The position numbers and the translations under genes were made by a program. A model generated the notes under the pieces. That model was not told where the DNA came from and searched no databases. It saw only the letters and a list, made by a program, of their open reading frames with translations. Of a DNA stretch of 64,000 nucleotides, positions 1 to 11,400 are shown one piece after another (position 1 is the first letter of the stretch; the number at the start of each line of letters is the position of its first letter). Source of the DNA: Polytrichum commune (Eukaryota > Streptophyta > Polytrichopsida > Polytrichales > Polytrichaceae); contig OX485803.1 of the NCBI GenBank assembly GCA_950295325.1, positions 41,121,554 to 41,185,553 of the forward strand, written 5' to 3'.

Positions 1-327
1 TAATGGAAATCCATAAATCTATAATCCACCAGAAATACACTTGGTAGGTCAAATTTAGTTTTTATAGATGATGAGGTTCTACATGAGTGCAATAAGTTGA
101 TGTTAGTTTGCTGCTCATTGTTTTCCTACCTGAATAGAGGTATCTACTCATTGGATTGCTTTCTCATTACTGCAAAGATGTTTGAAAAAAATTCTTGAAC
201 TCGCAGCTTCAATTAGATGTGAGCTAAGTTTATTTCACTGAGCTGATACATATGTCCTGCTGTTTGAACCAGCCGGAATGATGAAGTATGTCTATTTTAT
301 CAGCTCACTGAGACATTCCATTTGCAG
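1..327 (+). other. Partial intron of the METTL13-like gene
   Basis: No coding exon is visible here. The stretch ends in a good 3' splice site (TTTGCAG, last base 327) directly before the first visible exon, so it is read as the tail of an intron. The promoter and N-terminal exons lie outside the window. Confidence 0.7.
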
Positions 328-3300
328 ATGGGATGCGTGATACGTGTAATTGAAGAGGAGAACAAATTGCGCACTCGATCTGCAATTGCTGGTGGGAATT
401 TTAGTGATGAGGCAGTGGAGGAGACTTCTGAGGAAATTGATTCGTTGTTGCTATCTGAGTTTGAGCAGTTGGATCCTGGTAAAGTAAGGTCGGTGGTTCT
501 TGGAGGACACTACCCAGCAGTAGTCTTAGATGCCAAGCCCAACTCTGGACATCACACCTACGAAGCAGCTATATTTTTAGTCCCAAGGGTAAGATGGCGT
601 TTCTTTAACTTGTCAAGTGTTTCCAAATCTCTTTAGTAAATCCCTTAGTATAAGTTTTTTCTTCTTTATTGCTTTCTCTTAATTTCTGTGCTTTCCATGG
701 CATTCCTTTTTGTGCTTGTCTTCAGGGGTAGAGAGACTTCTGCTCTGCACTCCTTGTGCTGGATGTGGGCTGTGTACATTGTTGGGGTGAGAGTCCCCTG
801 CATTAAATGAAAATGTATTTCTTCTGGTGCAGGGCCGTGCACATGAATGGCTATTTTCTACAGAGGAAGGGCAATGGAAGATTGTGGAGAGTGCACAAGC
901 CCTTCGGCTTATTCTGGTGGGATGACATGACCACTTCAGCCATGTCTGGTTTTTGTTTTTGAGTATATTATCAGTATTGCTAGCTGATTCTCATTTTCTT
1001 ATAATGCAACTCAGTTGAGTAGTGGATTTGTTGATACAGATACTTGTTGATTTGAGTATACACTCTAACAGTGCTTTATATATCTGTAAATAACCCTAGA
1101 TTCCCATTGGATTTATTCATGCTTATGGGTTCAAGTATTATCATGAATGACAGCATTCAGATCTCCATAACTCCTCATTTCTTACAAGGTCAGAAGCAAT
1201 AGGATTTATGGGTTTTTGATGTATGGGGATTTTGCCTAGTACATTGGTCACATTTGTGAGGAATATATTCAGATCTGACAGTGGACCCAGCATCTCCTGT
1301 GCTTGGGAGTCATTATCACTGCTCTGACTGTACTAATGCTCTGTGCACATGCAGGTGATGCTCGATACGCAACAATACCCAGGAAGCCTGTCTGCTGTTC
1401 AGGTACATACCTTCATATTTGTCAACGCATGTGCATCAATCCATAATTTTAATTCATTCTAAATTACCATACCAATCCCTCAGACATTGTATTTAGGTAT
1501 GTGGTGCTACTGTGGGCACTTTCAACTCCTCAGGCATTTATGGCCGTTGGATTGGGTCAGGAACTATCTCATTCAGTTAGCAATTGCGAATCACTAAGGT
1601 TGTTGTTTCAAGTTTCATCAGAATTGGCATTGAGAAACAAAAGTTTGAAGAGGTCAAAGTGTAAATTCTCTTCCTCTTTAAGAGATTACATAGGCCTCCC
1701 AAGTCAGTGAACTGCTGAACTTAGAATTTGTGTATATATTGAGCATGGAGGCCAATCATATCCTGACATGTGTCTTGTTGGTGTCCATCCTTAACTCCAA
1801 GCCTTGCCATATACCAGTCAAATGTAGGTGTCCCCGATTATTAAGAGTGACCTCATAAGATCCACATAGCTTGGACTTGCAACTTGCTGGTCCCATTGAT
1901 CAGCATAGTAGTCCTAGGGAATAGATGCTTGTAATCTAGCCTGTGGTTCATGTGTCAGTGGTTCCCTATTTTCTCAGTTAGCTGTGTGTAACTTGCACTG
2001 GCCCATGGCAGGATGAGCTGTCTCATGTGCTGAAGCATTACCTGCCATTATTTTGCAGAGATTCCTCAGACATTCCGTAAGCTCTTAACTCAATCCTAAT
2101 TAAAGAATGTCAATTTTTGCAGGACCTAGAATGAATTGTAAGGTGTTTGATAAATGTGTATCATGAAGTGAATCAGTGTGAGGATGTCTTGTTACCTTGA
2201 TCACATAGAGGATGTGGCTCTACTTCACTGTGCAGGATATTGCAGTTCTTTTGATTTGTCAAAATAAAGTGGCTAAATGGTTGTCCCTTGAACACCAAGC
2301 TTGATTGGTCAAGAGTGTGGTGGTTTTTGGCTGCAGATACATGACTACAAATGATGGTGTCCGTCAAAGAACAGTTTTGGAAGAGGTGAGTATGACCTGC
2401 ATATGGCAAATCTTCATTGTGTTGTGCTGTACTTTCAATGAAACCAGTTTACTTTAACAATCTGGAAAACGGTGTATTTCAGAAATTTACTGATACTGCT
2501 CTCCGTGTATGTGTCGGTCATAATTTCTTCATCTTTGTGCAGGTAAACTCACCAATCACAGGCACAATTAAGGTTGAAGACGTGGTACTTGAAATTGAAA
2601 ACGGTGAAGGAAGTGATGTGTCACCCTCAAAGCTGAAGTTTTTTCGTCGTCTTGTGTTTGAGAGAAGTCCCAATCTCATCCAGTCTGATGCAACTCTGGT
2701 GCCAGTAATTGAAGACACTCAGCGCAAAGGACAAGGAAAAGGAAAGAAAAAGGGTAGAGGGAAGGACACATCCCAAATTTCTAAGCGAGGTACATACAGG
2801 CATGCTTTTTTATACGTTTGAGTACCCTGTGCGGGGACTAGGCCATTCAATATGGACTAGTCAGAACCTTATTGGGACTTTGAAACATTAAATTAGATGG
2901 TGCTTTCAACTGTTGTTTGAAAACATGTGTACCCAAAAAGTAGTGTTATCTTGGTCTATATAAAGGTTGTGTGCCATGTAGAGCCCATGCTTGTAGGAGG
3001 TTTTGGGGACTAACTGTTTTTAAATTCTTTTGTGTTGCAGCTGTGAAGGAGTATACTGTGGATCACAGCCAGTTGGCCAGCAGTTATCACACAGGGATCA
3101 TTGCGGGTCTCTCATTGATTGCTCAAAATCTGAAGCAATGCATGTCCAGGAAGGAACTGGTATGCTTTTTTTCCTTTCTTCACATGCAGTTGTTGTCTCT
3201 ATTGCAGAGGGCGCTCTATTTCATCTTTACCAATACCAGGATGTGGTTTCCACGTGGATTTCAAGTGGGTCTCAGCCAATACAGGAATGCTATTTGGCAT

Positions 3301-6300
3301 AATTTGAAGGGAAATGATTTATTTTTTGTCGGAGTAGAGCCCTCTACAGTATGTCCATGTACTTGCACATGATGAACACCACTCATTACAATTAATGTGC
3401 AGCCTTTGTTTGAGCAGCTTTGTCTGCACAAGAAGCATATTGGACATGCAAGTTGATGAACATTATAAACCCTTGCATTGGTGGACTATTTAAGTGTATG
3501 TGTATTTTTCTGCGCCTGCCTGAAGGATGCGCAGGAGTGGCAGGCACGGTCTAGGTTGGCAAGCATTTGAGCCCAGCCTAGATATTTCAAAGGACCTGTG
3601 TACTAATATTTGCTATGCTATTTTAATAATAAATGTCAAATGTGTTGCAGATCAGAGTTATGGTGGTAGGACTAGGGGCAGGCTTGCTACCTATGTTCAT
3701 ACACAATCATCTCCCTGTTCATCATATCCAGGTGCCTCAGCTCACTGGACTGTGAAATTATACATTTGCAGTCAACTATCTTTTATGCTGCATGGAACTT
3801 ATATACAGGACCTTGATAGCTACCTTTTGTTCATGTTGTCTTTGCTCTTTCTTAAAGAGCTACTTAGATAGCTCTTTCTTAGATTTCTTTGATAGCTGCA
3901 GTTTATTATTGGTGTACTTGTTCTTCTTAGATCCAGTGTCATGTGTCATCGTTGCTGTAGTGTTTTTCATCTTCTAGTGGCGTTTACTATTCTGGCCATT
4001 CAGATCCAGTAGGATATATCATAGACAATATGATGGTTTTTGAAACATAGTACTATCCTTGAATAGGTTTCTCATACCCTAACCTTATCTATACTGACAC
4101 TGTTTTGTGAGATAATATATGCACAGCCTGTAGATTGGTATTTAAAGGAGTGCAGATTGTGAGTTTAACAGCTTATGGGTGTTTATGTTGCTGAAGCATG
4201 AATGAGTTTTATGATAGTGTTAAATCTTTTACAATCTGCTCCCAATACTCAGCCTTTGTCATCTGGTGTCACTCAGGTTGTTGAACTGGATGGTGTGATT
4301 GGAGAACTTGCAAAGCGCCACTTTGGGTTTGTTGAAAATGATCGCATGAAGGTATTGTATATTCTCCCTCCATAGTTCTTGGTTAGGGGTGTGGAGATTA
4401 TACTACGTGTAATGACACTAGCTTGAACATGTGCTGTCCTGGCCTGTTGCACCTGTGGATATGATCTAATATCCCAGGCCACCCAACCTCCTAAGTCCAT
4501 GCAACCTTATGTCTCCATGCCCATGTGTACCAAACCATGGCCATCACCTCCCCTGGGTTTCACCTCTCCTCACCTTTTGTGCATCCACGGTCCCCTCACA
4601 TTGCCATCTTTGTTTTCCTCTCTTCTTTTGTCACATGTTTGTTCTTTTCTGGAATCTTTGACATGTGACCTTTCTTTTGGAAATGTTTCACTTGAACAGC
4701 AGTGAATGGTGGGTGATGGCCTCATCACCACCACGTTCTCTGTTGTATATACATTGTGTTGCCATTCCACTAAAGATGGTGATATGTTGAATCTATGCAG
4801 CTTTCTGTTGGGGATGGTATAAAAGCAGTGCATGCAATTGCTGAGACAGTTAGTAAGCAGAGTCAAGAACCTGATTCCTCAGATACTTCCAGAAATGCCA
4901 CTAAGCCAAAGAGTGTGATGCACGGGAATGAAACAAGTCCAACTGTTTCGAAAGTTTCAGACAGTCTGACTAAGATGCATATCAGTGAAGACCAGAGGTT
5001 GCATGTTTTGATCATTGATGCCGATGCAGGAGATGCAAGGTATATGATCAGATTCATTATATCCTTTTGTTCAAGTTAATTCTGACAATGTATGCCATCA
5101 ATGTTGCTTTCTCAGTTTGTGCATATCTTCACAAGCCAATGCACTGGATCATGATGAGTAGATCTTTTCATGGTTCTTTCAGCAGATCATATTTTTCCTA
5201 ACATTGTTTTAGGGGCGCTTCACACTAGCTTCAGGACCTGTGACCATTGGAATCTTAAATCTTCATGGAAAATGTGAAGATTGTCCCACTTCACTAAACA
5301 CTAGAGCTTGAGAGCCTAATAGACCAAGTGAGTTTGAGTGGATGAAAAACCTAAATGGAGTCGTACATGGCATACAATGGATGATGTTTAGTGGCCTACT
5401 GGATTTTGCGTCAACCCTACTTTGAAGAGGTAGATGTAACAAAAACCAGGAGACCATGACACTTGAAAATCTCACAACCCTGGATATGCTATAACTTTTT
5501 GTGTAGAAGGGTCCATATGAATAGGACAGCAATGAAGTAGCATTGGGTTGAGAGCCCGGTCATGTATGATTCTACACTACCTTGAAGGCTCATGACCACA
5601 CAAAATTCAATTTCAATTTTCCATTGTACAGGCTTCAGATTAGTTTCAAGAGCTCCCACAATTTCATGGTCGTGGACCTTGGCTGTATAATTGGCCCTTA
5701 ATTGTCTTTTGTCACCCAATCTTTTTTGTATAAGCAAGCTTGTTGATCACCGCTGGTACTAAATGACAATGTTCCATTACGGTATGGTGTTGGGGTATTG
5801 TGTCTACTAGCTTGGAGATGAGCTGTCCACCTCAAGGTTTTCTGGAAGCATCCTTCATCAAGGCAGCAAAGGCAGCTTTAACAGAAGATGGTATCCTGGC
5901 CATCAATGTGGTGTCACGAGCCACAGGCCCCCGTCTCACAGCAATATCAAAGCTCCAGAAGGTAGGAAAATGACAGACTGGCTTTATTTTCTTATTTGTA
6001 CATGAATTTTTGTTGCTGTTTCAAATGATAAAACTTATGAGAAGTTGTGAAGTATAGCAATCCTCTGTATCATTCGAATGACTGATCTCGGGCACTACAA
6101 ATTGCACTGATGATTAATTTACATGTAGCACTATAATGACTTGTACTTCCAAAATATTCATCCTCAGAACTTTCAGAACGTCCTTTCCGGAGAATTAAAT
6201 GTGAAAGTGCTCATTGCATGAAGATATCTTCAATGGTAAGAACTTCGGATGTAGCATGCATGTAGTATAAATATGTGTTGATCAGATTGACTAATAACAT

Positions 6301-6532
6301 CTGTATGTTGTAGGTCTTTGAGGAGGTATATGAAATGAAGCTTGACCCAGATGTGAATCGGATCCTTTTTGCCCTTCCGTGCAAAAGTACAGAATTGTCT
6401 GTCCCAAATATTGAAGCTGCAGCATCGACATTGAAAGCGTTGGCTTCAAACTTCGCATCCTGGAAAAATGGTCCATCCTTGGAAGAGTTTTTGATTCCAG
6501 ACAACTTTAGGCTTATTCCCAGATCTGTATGA
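328..6532 (+). CDS. METTL13: METTL13-like eEF1A lysine/N-terminal methyltransferase, C-terminal part (5' truncated)
   Basis: Twelve exons: 328-588, 833-916, 1355-1402, 2012-2076, 2337-2385, 2543-2789, 3041-3159, 3651-3731, 4277-4351, 4801-5039, 5811-5961 and 6314-6532. All have GT-AG borders and phases that keep one frame, giving the last 545 residues before TGA at 6530. METTL13 proteins carry two SAM-dependent methyltransferase domains that methylate elongation factor eEF1A. Seen here are the family signature RAHEWLFSTEEGQW, a linker with ITGTIKVEDVV, a basic GKGKKKGRGK segment, then the C-terminal Rossmann fold. That fold has the SAM loop GLGAG (about residues 298-302), an acidic strand end VVELD, VLIIDAD and LTEDGILAINVVSR. 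The N-terminal methyltransferase domain must lie upstream. The protein is likely cytosolic. Family assignment is strong; the exact modified residue is not shown by the sequence. Confidence 0.9.
1509..1833 (+). repeat. R2 dispersed repeat, copy 1 (METTL13 intron)
   Basis: It shares a long diverged block with 20048-20360 and 62560-62871. All three copies run from a TTGGATTGG-like or comparable start through an AGCAATTGCGAA-like stretch to a shared end near GGTGTCC; copies 1 and 2 also share CCTTGCCATATACCA. It lies in the intron between exons 1355-1402 and 2012-2076. No coding capacity is seen. Confidence 0.65.
5211..5702 (+). mobile_element. R4 hAT-like non-autonomous element, copy 1 (METTL13 intron)
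   Basis: This sits in the intron between exons 4801-5039 and 5811-5961. It is about 490 bp with degraded ends (AGGGGCGCTTCACACTA at the left, TTGGCCCTTA at the right). Internal blocks (GTACATGGCATACAATGGATG, CAGGAGACCATGACAC, GGTTGAGAGCCCGGTCATGT) recur at 48748-49155 and, inverted, at 41084-41436. There is no transposase. The hAT label rests only on the style of the ends. Confidence 0.6.
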
Positions 6533-6533
6533 G

Positions 6534-6898
6534 CTACACTAAATATGATATTTAGTGTCAATATGGCAACTTTTTGGATGACACTTATGAATAAGTGAAC
6601 AAATACTGTCATGGATGATGGATGATGGATGAGTTCATCCATTGGCCGAAACCCTGCCTTCTCTTGTCCGAAATTTGTGATGATATATTGTGATGAATGA
6701 TTGAAATTTGGATTAAAAATCACTTGGTAAGTGACAATAATTGCAACACTGAAAATCCATGATCCTCTGAAAAATTTACAAGGAATGACAAATAATGTTG
6801 GGTTAACATCTAGTGTTGGTGACACTATATCGAGGTTTACAATTATTAATGAGCAAGACAATTAGAATTGGTGATACTAAATACCATATTTAGTGTAG
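6534..6898 (+). mobile_element. MITE-A copy 1, immediately after the METTL13 stop codon
   Basis: A 365-bp element whose ends are near-perfect inverted repeats of about 27 bp: CTACACTAAATATGATATTT at the left, and ATACCATATTTAGTGTAG closing the right. The left end starts one base after the METTL13 stop, so the gene's 3' UTR probably runs into it. The interior matches, in reverse orientation, parts of 25959-26883, 49797-50405 and 51365-51754. It is non-coding. Confidence 0.82.
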
Positions 6899-8429
6899 TT
6901 AGACACAAGATGCTGGGTTAATATCTGGAAAGTGGTGGTAAGGTAATAGGAACTCTAGCTGTCAGCATTGAGCCCTTAATCAAGAGCTTGCAAGAAATAA
7001 TTTGTGTCAATCCTAGAGGGTCAGATGGAATTCAAGGAAGGATTGGGAAACATTAGGAGGATGCATGAGGATGTAAACAAAGTCTTCTGTCAAATTGTTA
7101 TGTATGGGCATGTAATTGCAGTGCAAATACTAACGGTGGGATGCAACAAAGTCAACATCTGACCTTAACAATGTTATATGTGTAACATCATATGAGATAT
7201 TGGTCATGTAGGTATTTTACCCATCCTTTGTCCCTCACGCTTGAGTGTAAAATGTGACAGTTTTGCTATTTTCCAGCAATGAGAGATAGACTTCAAGGTT
7301 CTTCAAGCTCTAGTGTTAAGTGGCCCATTGTAAGTTGATCCCACAGAAAAATGGATTAAAGTTATCACAAATATCTTGCAACAAGTATACACACTGTAAG
7401 AAATGTGCACACATAAGGTCAGCAGGCCTAATTTGGTTACTTATTCTAAATGGACCCTTGAAGTAAGGCAAAGTGACCCACCTAATGCTGATCAATCTTG
7501 TACTTGAAGTTAATCCCAATCCCTTTGTGCTTCCTTATGGCCCAGACAAAAACAAGAGGGAAATTATACACAGGAAGCACTGATACATCTTTGTTTGGGG
7601 TGGACAAATATGGGATGAGTTTATGCTATTTTTGCTCCTAAAAGCCGGAGTACTTGCATAGGCCTCTGCTACTGCAACTCCAAAACTCTGCTATGTACAT
7701 ACTAACACCTACACACGATGCAAGTCCTGCACAACATGGCTTCTTCAAATTCATACAGATTTTGATCCTGACTACTACTTCACACTACCTTCATTGTCTC
7801 TTTGTGCCAATGCAAGCTCCAATTGAACTAAGAAGTAACTCTTATATGTGAGTGGTGTTCTAAGAAGGGACATCAAAAAGACATGTATTCAAAGAGATTG
7901 GACTACATAATCAAATTTGTTAACTGTTCTAGTCTCAGTAGTCAACATAACATGTGACCGAGTTACGGTGTGCTAGCCATCAATTCAGGGCGGTCTACAA
8001 ATTTCTCTCTATCCACATTTGCAGATCAGCTAAAATTTGAAGTTTGCAAAACAGAGATGTATTTCATAGCAAACAGAAAAAAGTAAACATTTAAGACCCC
8101 TCTACTTTATGCTCTACCAAAATAGTACTCTTCTATTGTGTTCTGTATACCCACAGCAATCTGATGATCACTCTTTGGGACAAGACAAATCCTTTCAAGA
8201 TCCAATATGTTTGGTGTTCGCTGACAAGTATTGATGTACATTTATACAAATTAAGACATAAAGTGCTACCAAGTACACTCTCAGGTATGAACTTACAGAA
8301 AAGAGTTGACTCTCTATAATTTTAGGCCCTTTAGGGTCATATTGCACTTTCAAAGTCTGAAAACATCCTTTTATATTCCCTTATATCAAGCACATGAGGT
8401 CATGCCATATGAAGCTGCCAGAATATCAA
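6899..8429. other. Convergent intergenic spacer, repeat debris
   Basis: This is the space between the METTL13 3' end (+) and the OCRE/G-patch 3' end (-). It is AT-rich with no ORF that resembles a protein. It holds the 3' UTRs of both genes and an R1 fragment near 7846-7960. No clear terminator signal can be singled out. Confidence 0.6.
7846..7960 (+). repeat. R1 dispersed repeat, fragment
   Basis: The block around AAGACATGTATTCAAAGAG followed by ATTGGACTACATAATC and AGTCAACAT matches the 5' half of the R1 family seen at 24725, 27025, 39429, 53131-54235 and 57030. Confidence 0.55.
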
Positions 8430-11400
8430 CTAACTCCAGCCCAACCCAGTCCGACCACTGTTGCCTTGAGCCAAGACAGGGTCAATCAAACCTCCTTCAC
8501 CAGTCCCTAATGATTGTCCCTGGAACAGAGAGTAAAATTACAAGATGTCAGCCACAGACCATGGTAGTATAGATTAGACAACCAGAGAGTACCATATGTG
8601 ATAGGCAGGTTTGGCACAAATCGATTCAGATTTTGAGCAAACTGCCACATGTCACTTTTCTATTAAATCAAATCTGGAAAAAAAACCATGTGTCACCTTA
8701 AAAAATGAGCATTTTGGCACCTATAGGTAGTCATGAAGTAGGATATGCATAACCTCTATGTTGCCTCTTAAGTCACCCTATAGAATAGAGAGGTTGAGGT
8801 CTCCAAGAAAGGAGCCTTCTATTTGGTGGAAAAGGGCCTTTCACACATGCTTGTTCACACAAATCCACTTTACGCTGAGCTTTCAACTTGAGAGCTTTAG
8901 ACTTTTACTAGGCTTACAATGCTTAGATGGTGCTTTGATGTATCGGAAGTGGAACAATTTCCAGACATTTTTGGCAATCTGTGTCAAAAATCCTAACCTA
9001 ACTCCATAAGGTAGTTTAGGATTGTTGAGAGTTTATGCTCTCATTTTGTGGGCCCCAAGCCAATGGGCTTTCAAGCATTCTTTGGGTTGTCATGAATGCT
9101 CCTTTGTTTAGTATCATTCGAAAGCATGGTCACTTTACAGTTGCTCAAACTGTTTAAAGCTTGAAGATGGGTCAAGCTCTCAATAGTTTCACCTCTGGAC
9201 GAAAGCTTGTGAACTCCACGTTTCAAACTCCCAGAAATTGCAAGTTTTAAGATCACAACTTGAGCTCTAGTGCAAAGGGGGCCTAAGTAATGACCATGAC
9301 TATCAATTTGGAAAAACCGTGTTCCACAAAGATCAATACTATTGAATGGTGTAGAGGAAAATATCCCAAACCATGCAAAGAGTTCAACATCAACTTTAGG
9401 GTTTAGAGTTCAAGCTGTGAATAGTTTGAGCTTTGGATGGAAGCTTGTCAACTCCAAGTATCAAACTCCCAAAGCTCTAGTGTGAAGGTGGCCCTAATGA
9501 AGGATTACAAATTGCAGAAAGTAAAGTCGAGGAAAAGCAGGTTTTACTTACCTCTTTCCAGCCCATGCCCTCCAACATGCGCTTTCCCACATTATCTCTG
9601 CCTATAGGCCGTGCCATAGCAGTTTTGGCCAGGACAGCTGGCATTTGTGTGGCTGCGTCTGCTTCCTGCTTCTCAAGTTCACGCTCAGAAACATACTTTT
9701 GTCCAGGTCCTATCCCAATACCCTTGTGCAAGGTTCTTCTCTCAGCAGCCCGATCTCTGTATCTTTGTTTTCTCTGTAACAGAAGAGAATGTTTTTGGTT
9801 ACCACCCAACAGAAGAATGTTAAATTGCTTTTTATTCAGAACATTCATAGACTAAAAAATATCCAGAGTTGTATTGCAATTACAACATTTTTTAGGAAAT
9901 TTAGCCCAGAATGACAAGTGAAACATCATCTGGGATATGGGTTGATGTAAGGATAAAACTCTGGATAAATATAGTACACATACCTGCTCTATTTCGGCAA
10001 TTTCCTCTTTGGTAAGAGTTTGCAATGAAGTACCCATGCTAGATCGCTGAGTTCTCTACAGATCATTCAACTGCTTGTTAGTAATGAAGATTACCACTCA
10101 CTCAGCTTGTGATTTACCTTCTAAGCAAACAAGTGGACCAAAGTAGAGGTGAAAATTCTTGTTACATGCTTTTATTAAACTGCCTGAAAGATTCTTTAAG
10201 AGGACAGATGGACATGAAATATACAAAATTCATGTGCTACCTTGTTGACTGAACCAAGTTGATACTTCCAGTGCCCAAGATTTGGAACAAAAGGCTTTGA
10301 TACCACCACTGCATCAATTGTTTCGTCCTTCGACAAGGCACCCGTTGTTACACTGTCAAAGTCTTGTGCCTCAACAGAAATAATTGGGAAACCCCAATCT
10401 TGTGTCGGATTAGACGAATCACAGGCCGTGGACATTGACAACTGTTTTGAACTTGGCCGATGTAGTTTGTATATCCTGCCTGCCAAAGTAAATTGTAAAC
10501 TACATTCACCATAGGATGAATCTCTTCCAGAAAGGTATGGACAAGCTTAATAAAGAAAAATCTCACTACGCTGAAAGGAATGTTTAGCAAAGGTTTGTAT
10601 CGAACCTGATGAGACCTTCACAAAATTATGATCTGCTTCAAATACAGGAGTAGTACGAATTAGACCGCCTGACCCGCCCAGTGATGGATGAACTTGCGAT
10701 GAATTGGGAGCCAACCTCCCAACCAACCGAACAATACTTCTTGTAGGCTTCCTTTTTTTATTTTCCTTCACCTGCTCAACTTTAGTCCAGTCCCAAAGAT
10801 CTATAGAACCAACATACGACCGCTTCTTCGATTTCGTTGCTTGCAAATATTGTGTTTGCCAATGTTCTTCCTCTGTGACCCGAAGTGCAGATGGATCTAG
10901 TTGATTCTCACTTGACTCCATAAAACTCTCAGCTGACTGAAAATTCTCTCCATTAGGATCTTTCTCCAAAAGCAATCGTCCTCCATCGGGGTCCTCAATT
11001 GAAGCAGCACTAACTTCTTCAACCATCCCAAGAAATTTTGAGTCAATAGAAAAACACTCCACTTGGATCCCAATCTCATTTAGGATTACTCTACACTATG
11101 GCTAAAGGCCATGACCATGAAAATGTAAGGGTCGTTGAACCTCATCGGAAGTCCATATCCTGGAAAATTGAAATTAGATTTTGTATATAGTGGAATGGGG
11201 TGGCCCTGACCAATAAGAGATTCTAAACTCCAGTGGTCACCAGCCCTCAAACTCTAGAAGAAAGTGCTCCTAGACACACTCGGTGACAGTAATCAGTGCT
11301 GTAAGTCGTCTGCCCTTTCAGATTATCAACAACAAAAGTAGGAAAAAAGCAGATAGAAGAGGTTAAACCCTAAACCTGCTTGTTCCAGGATGGCATCTTG

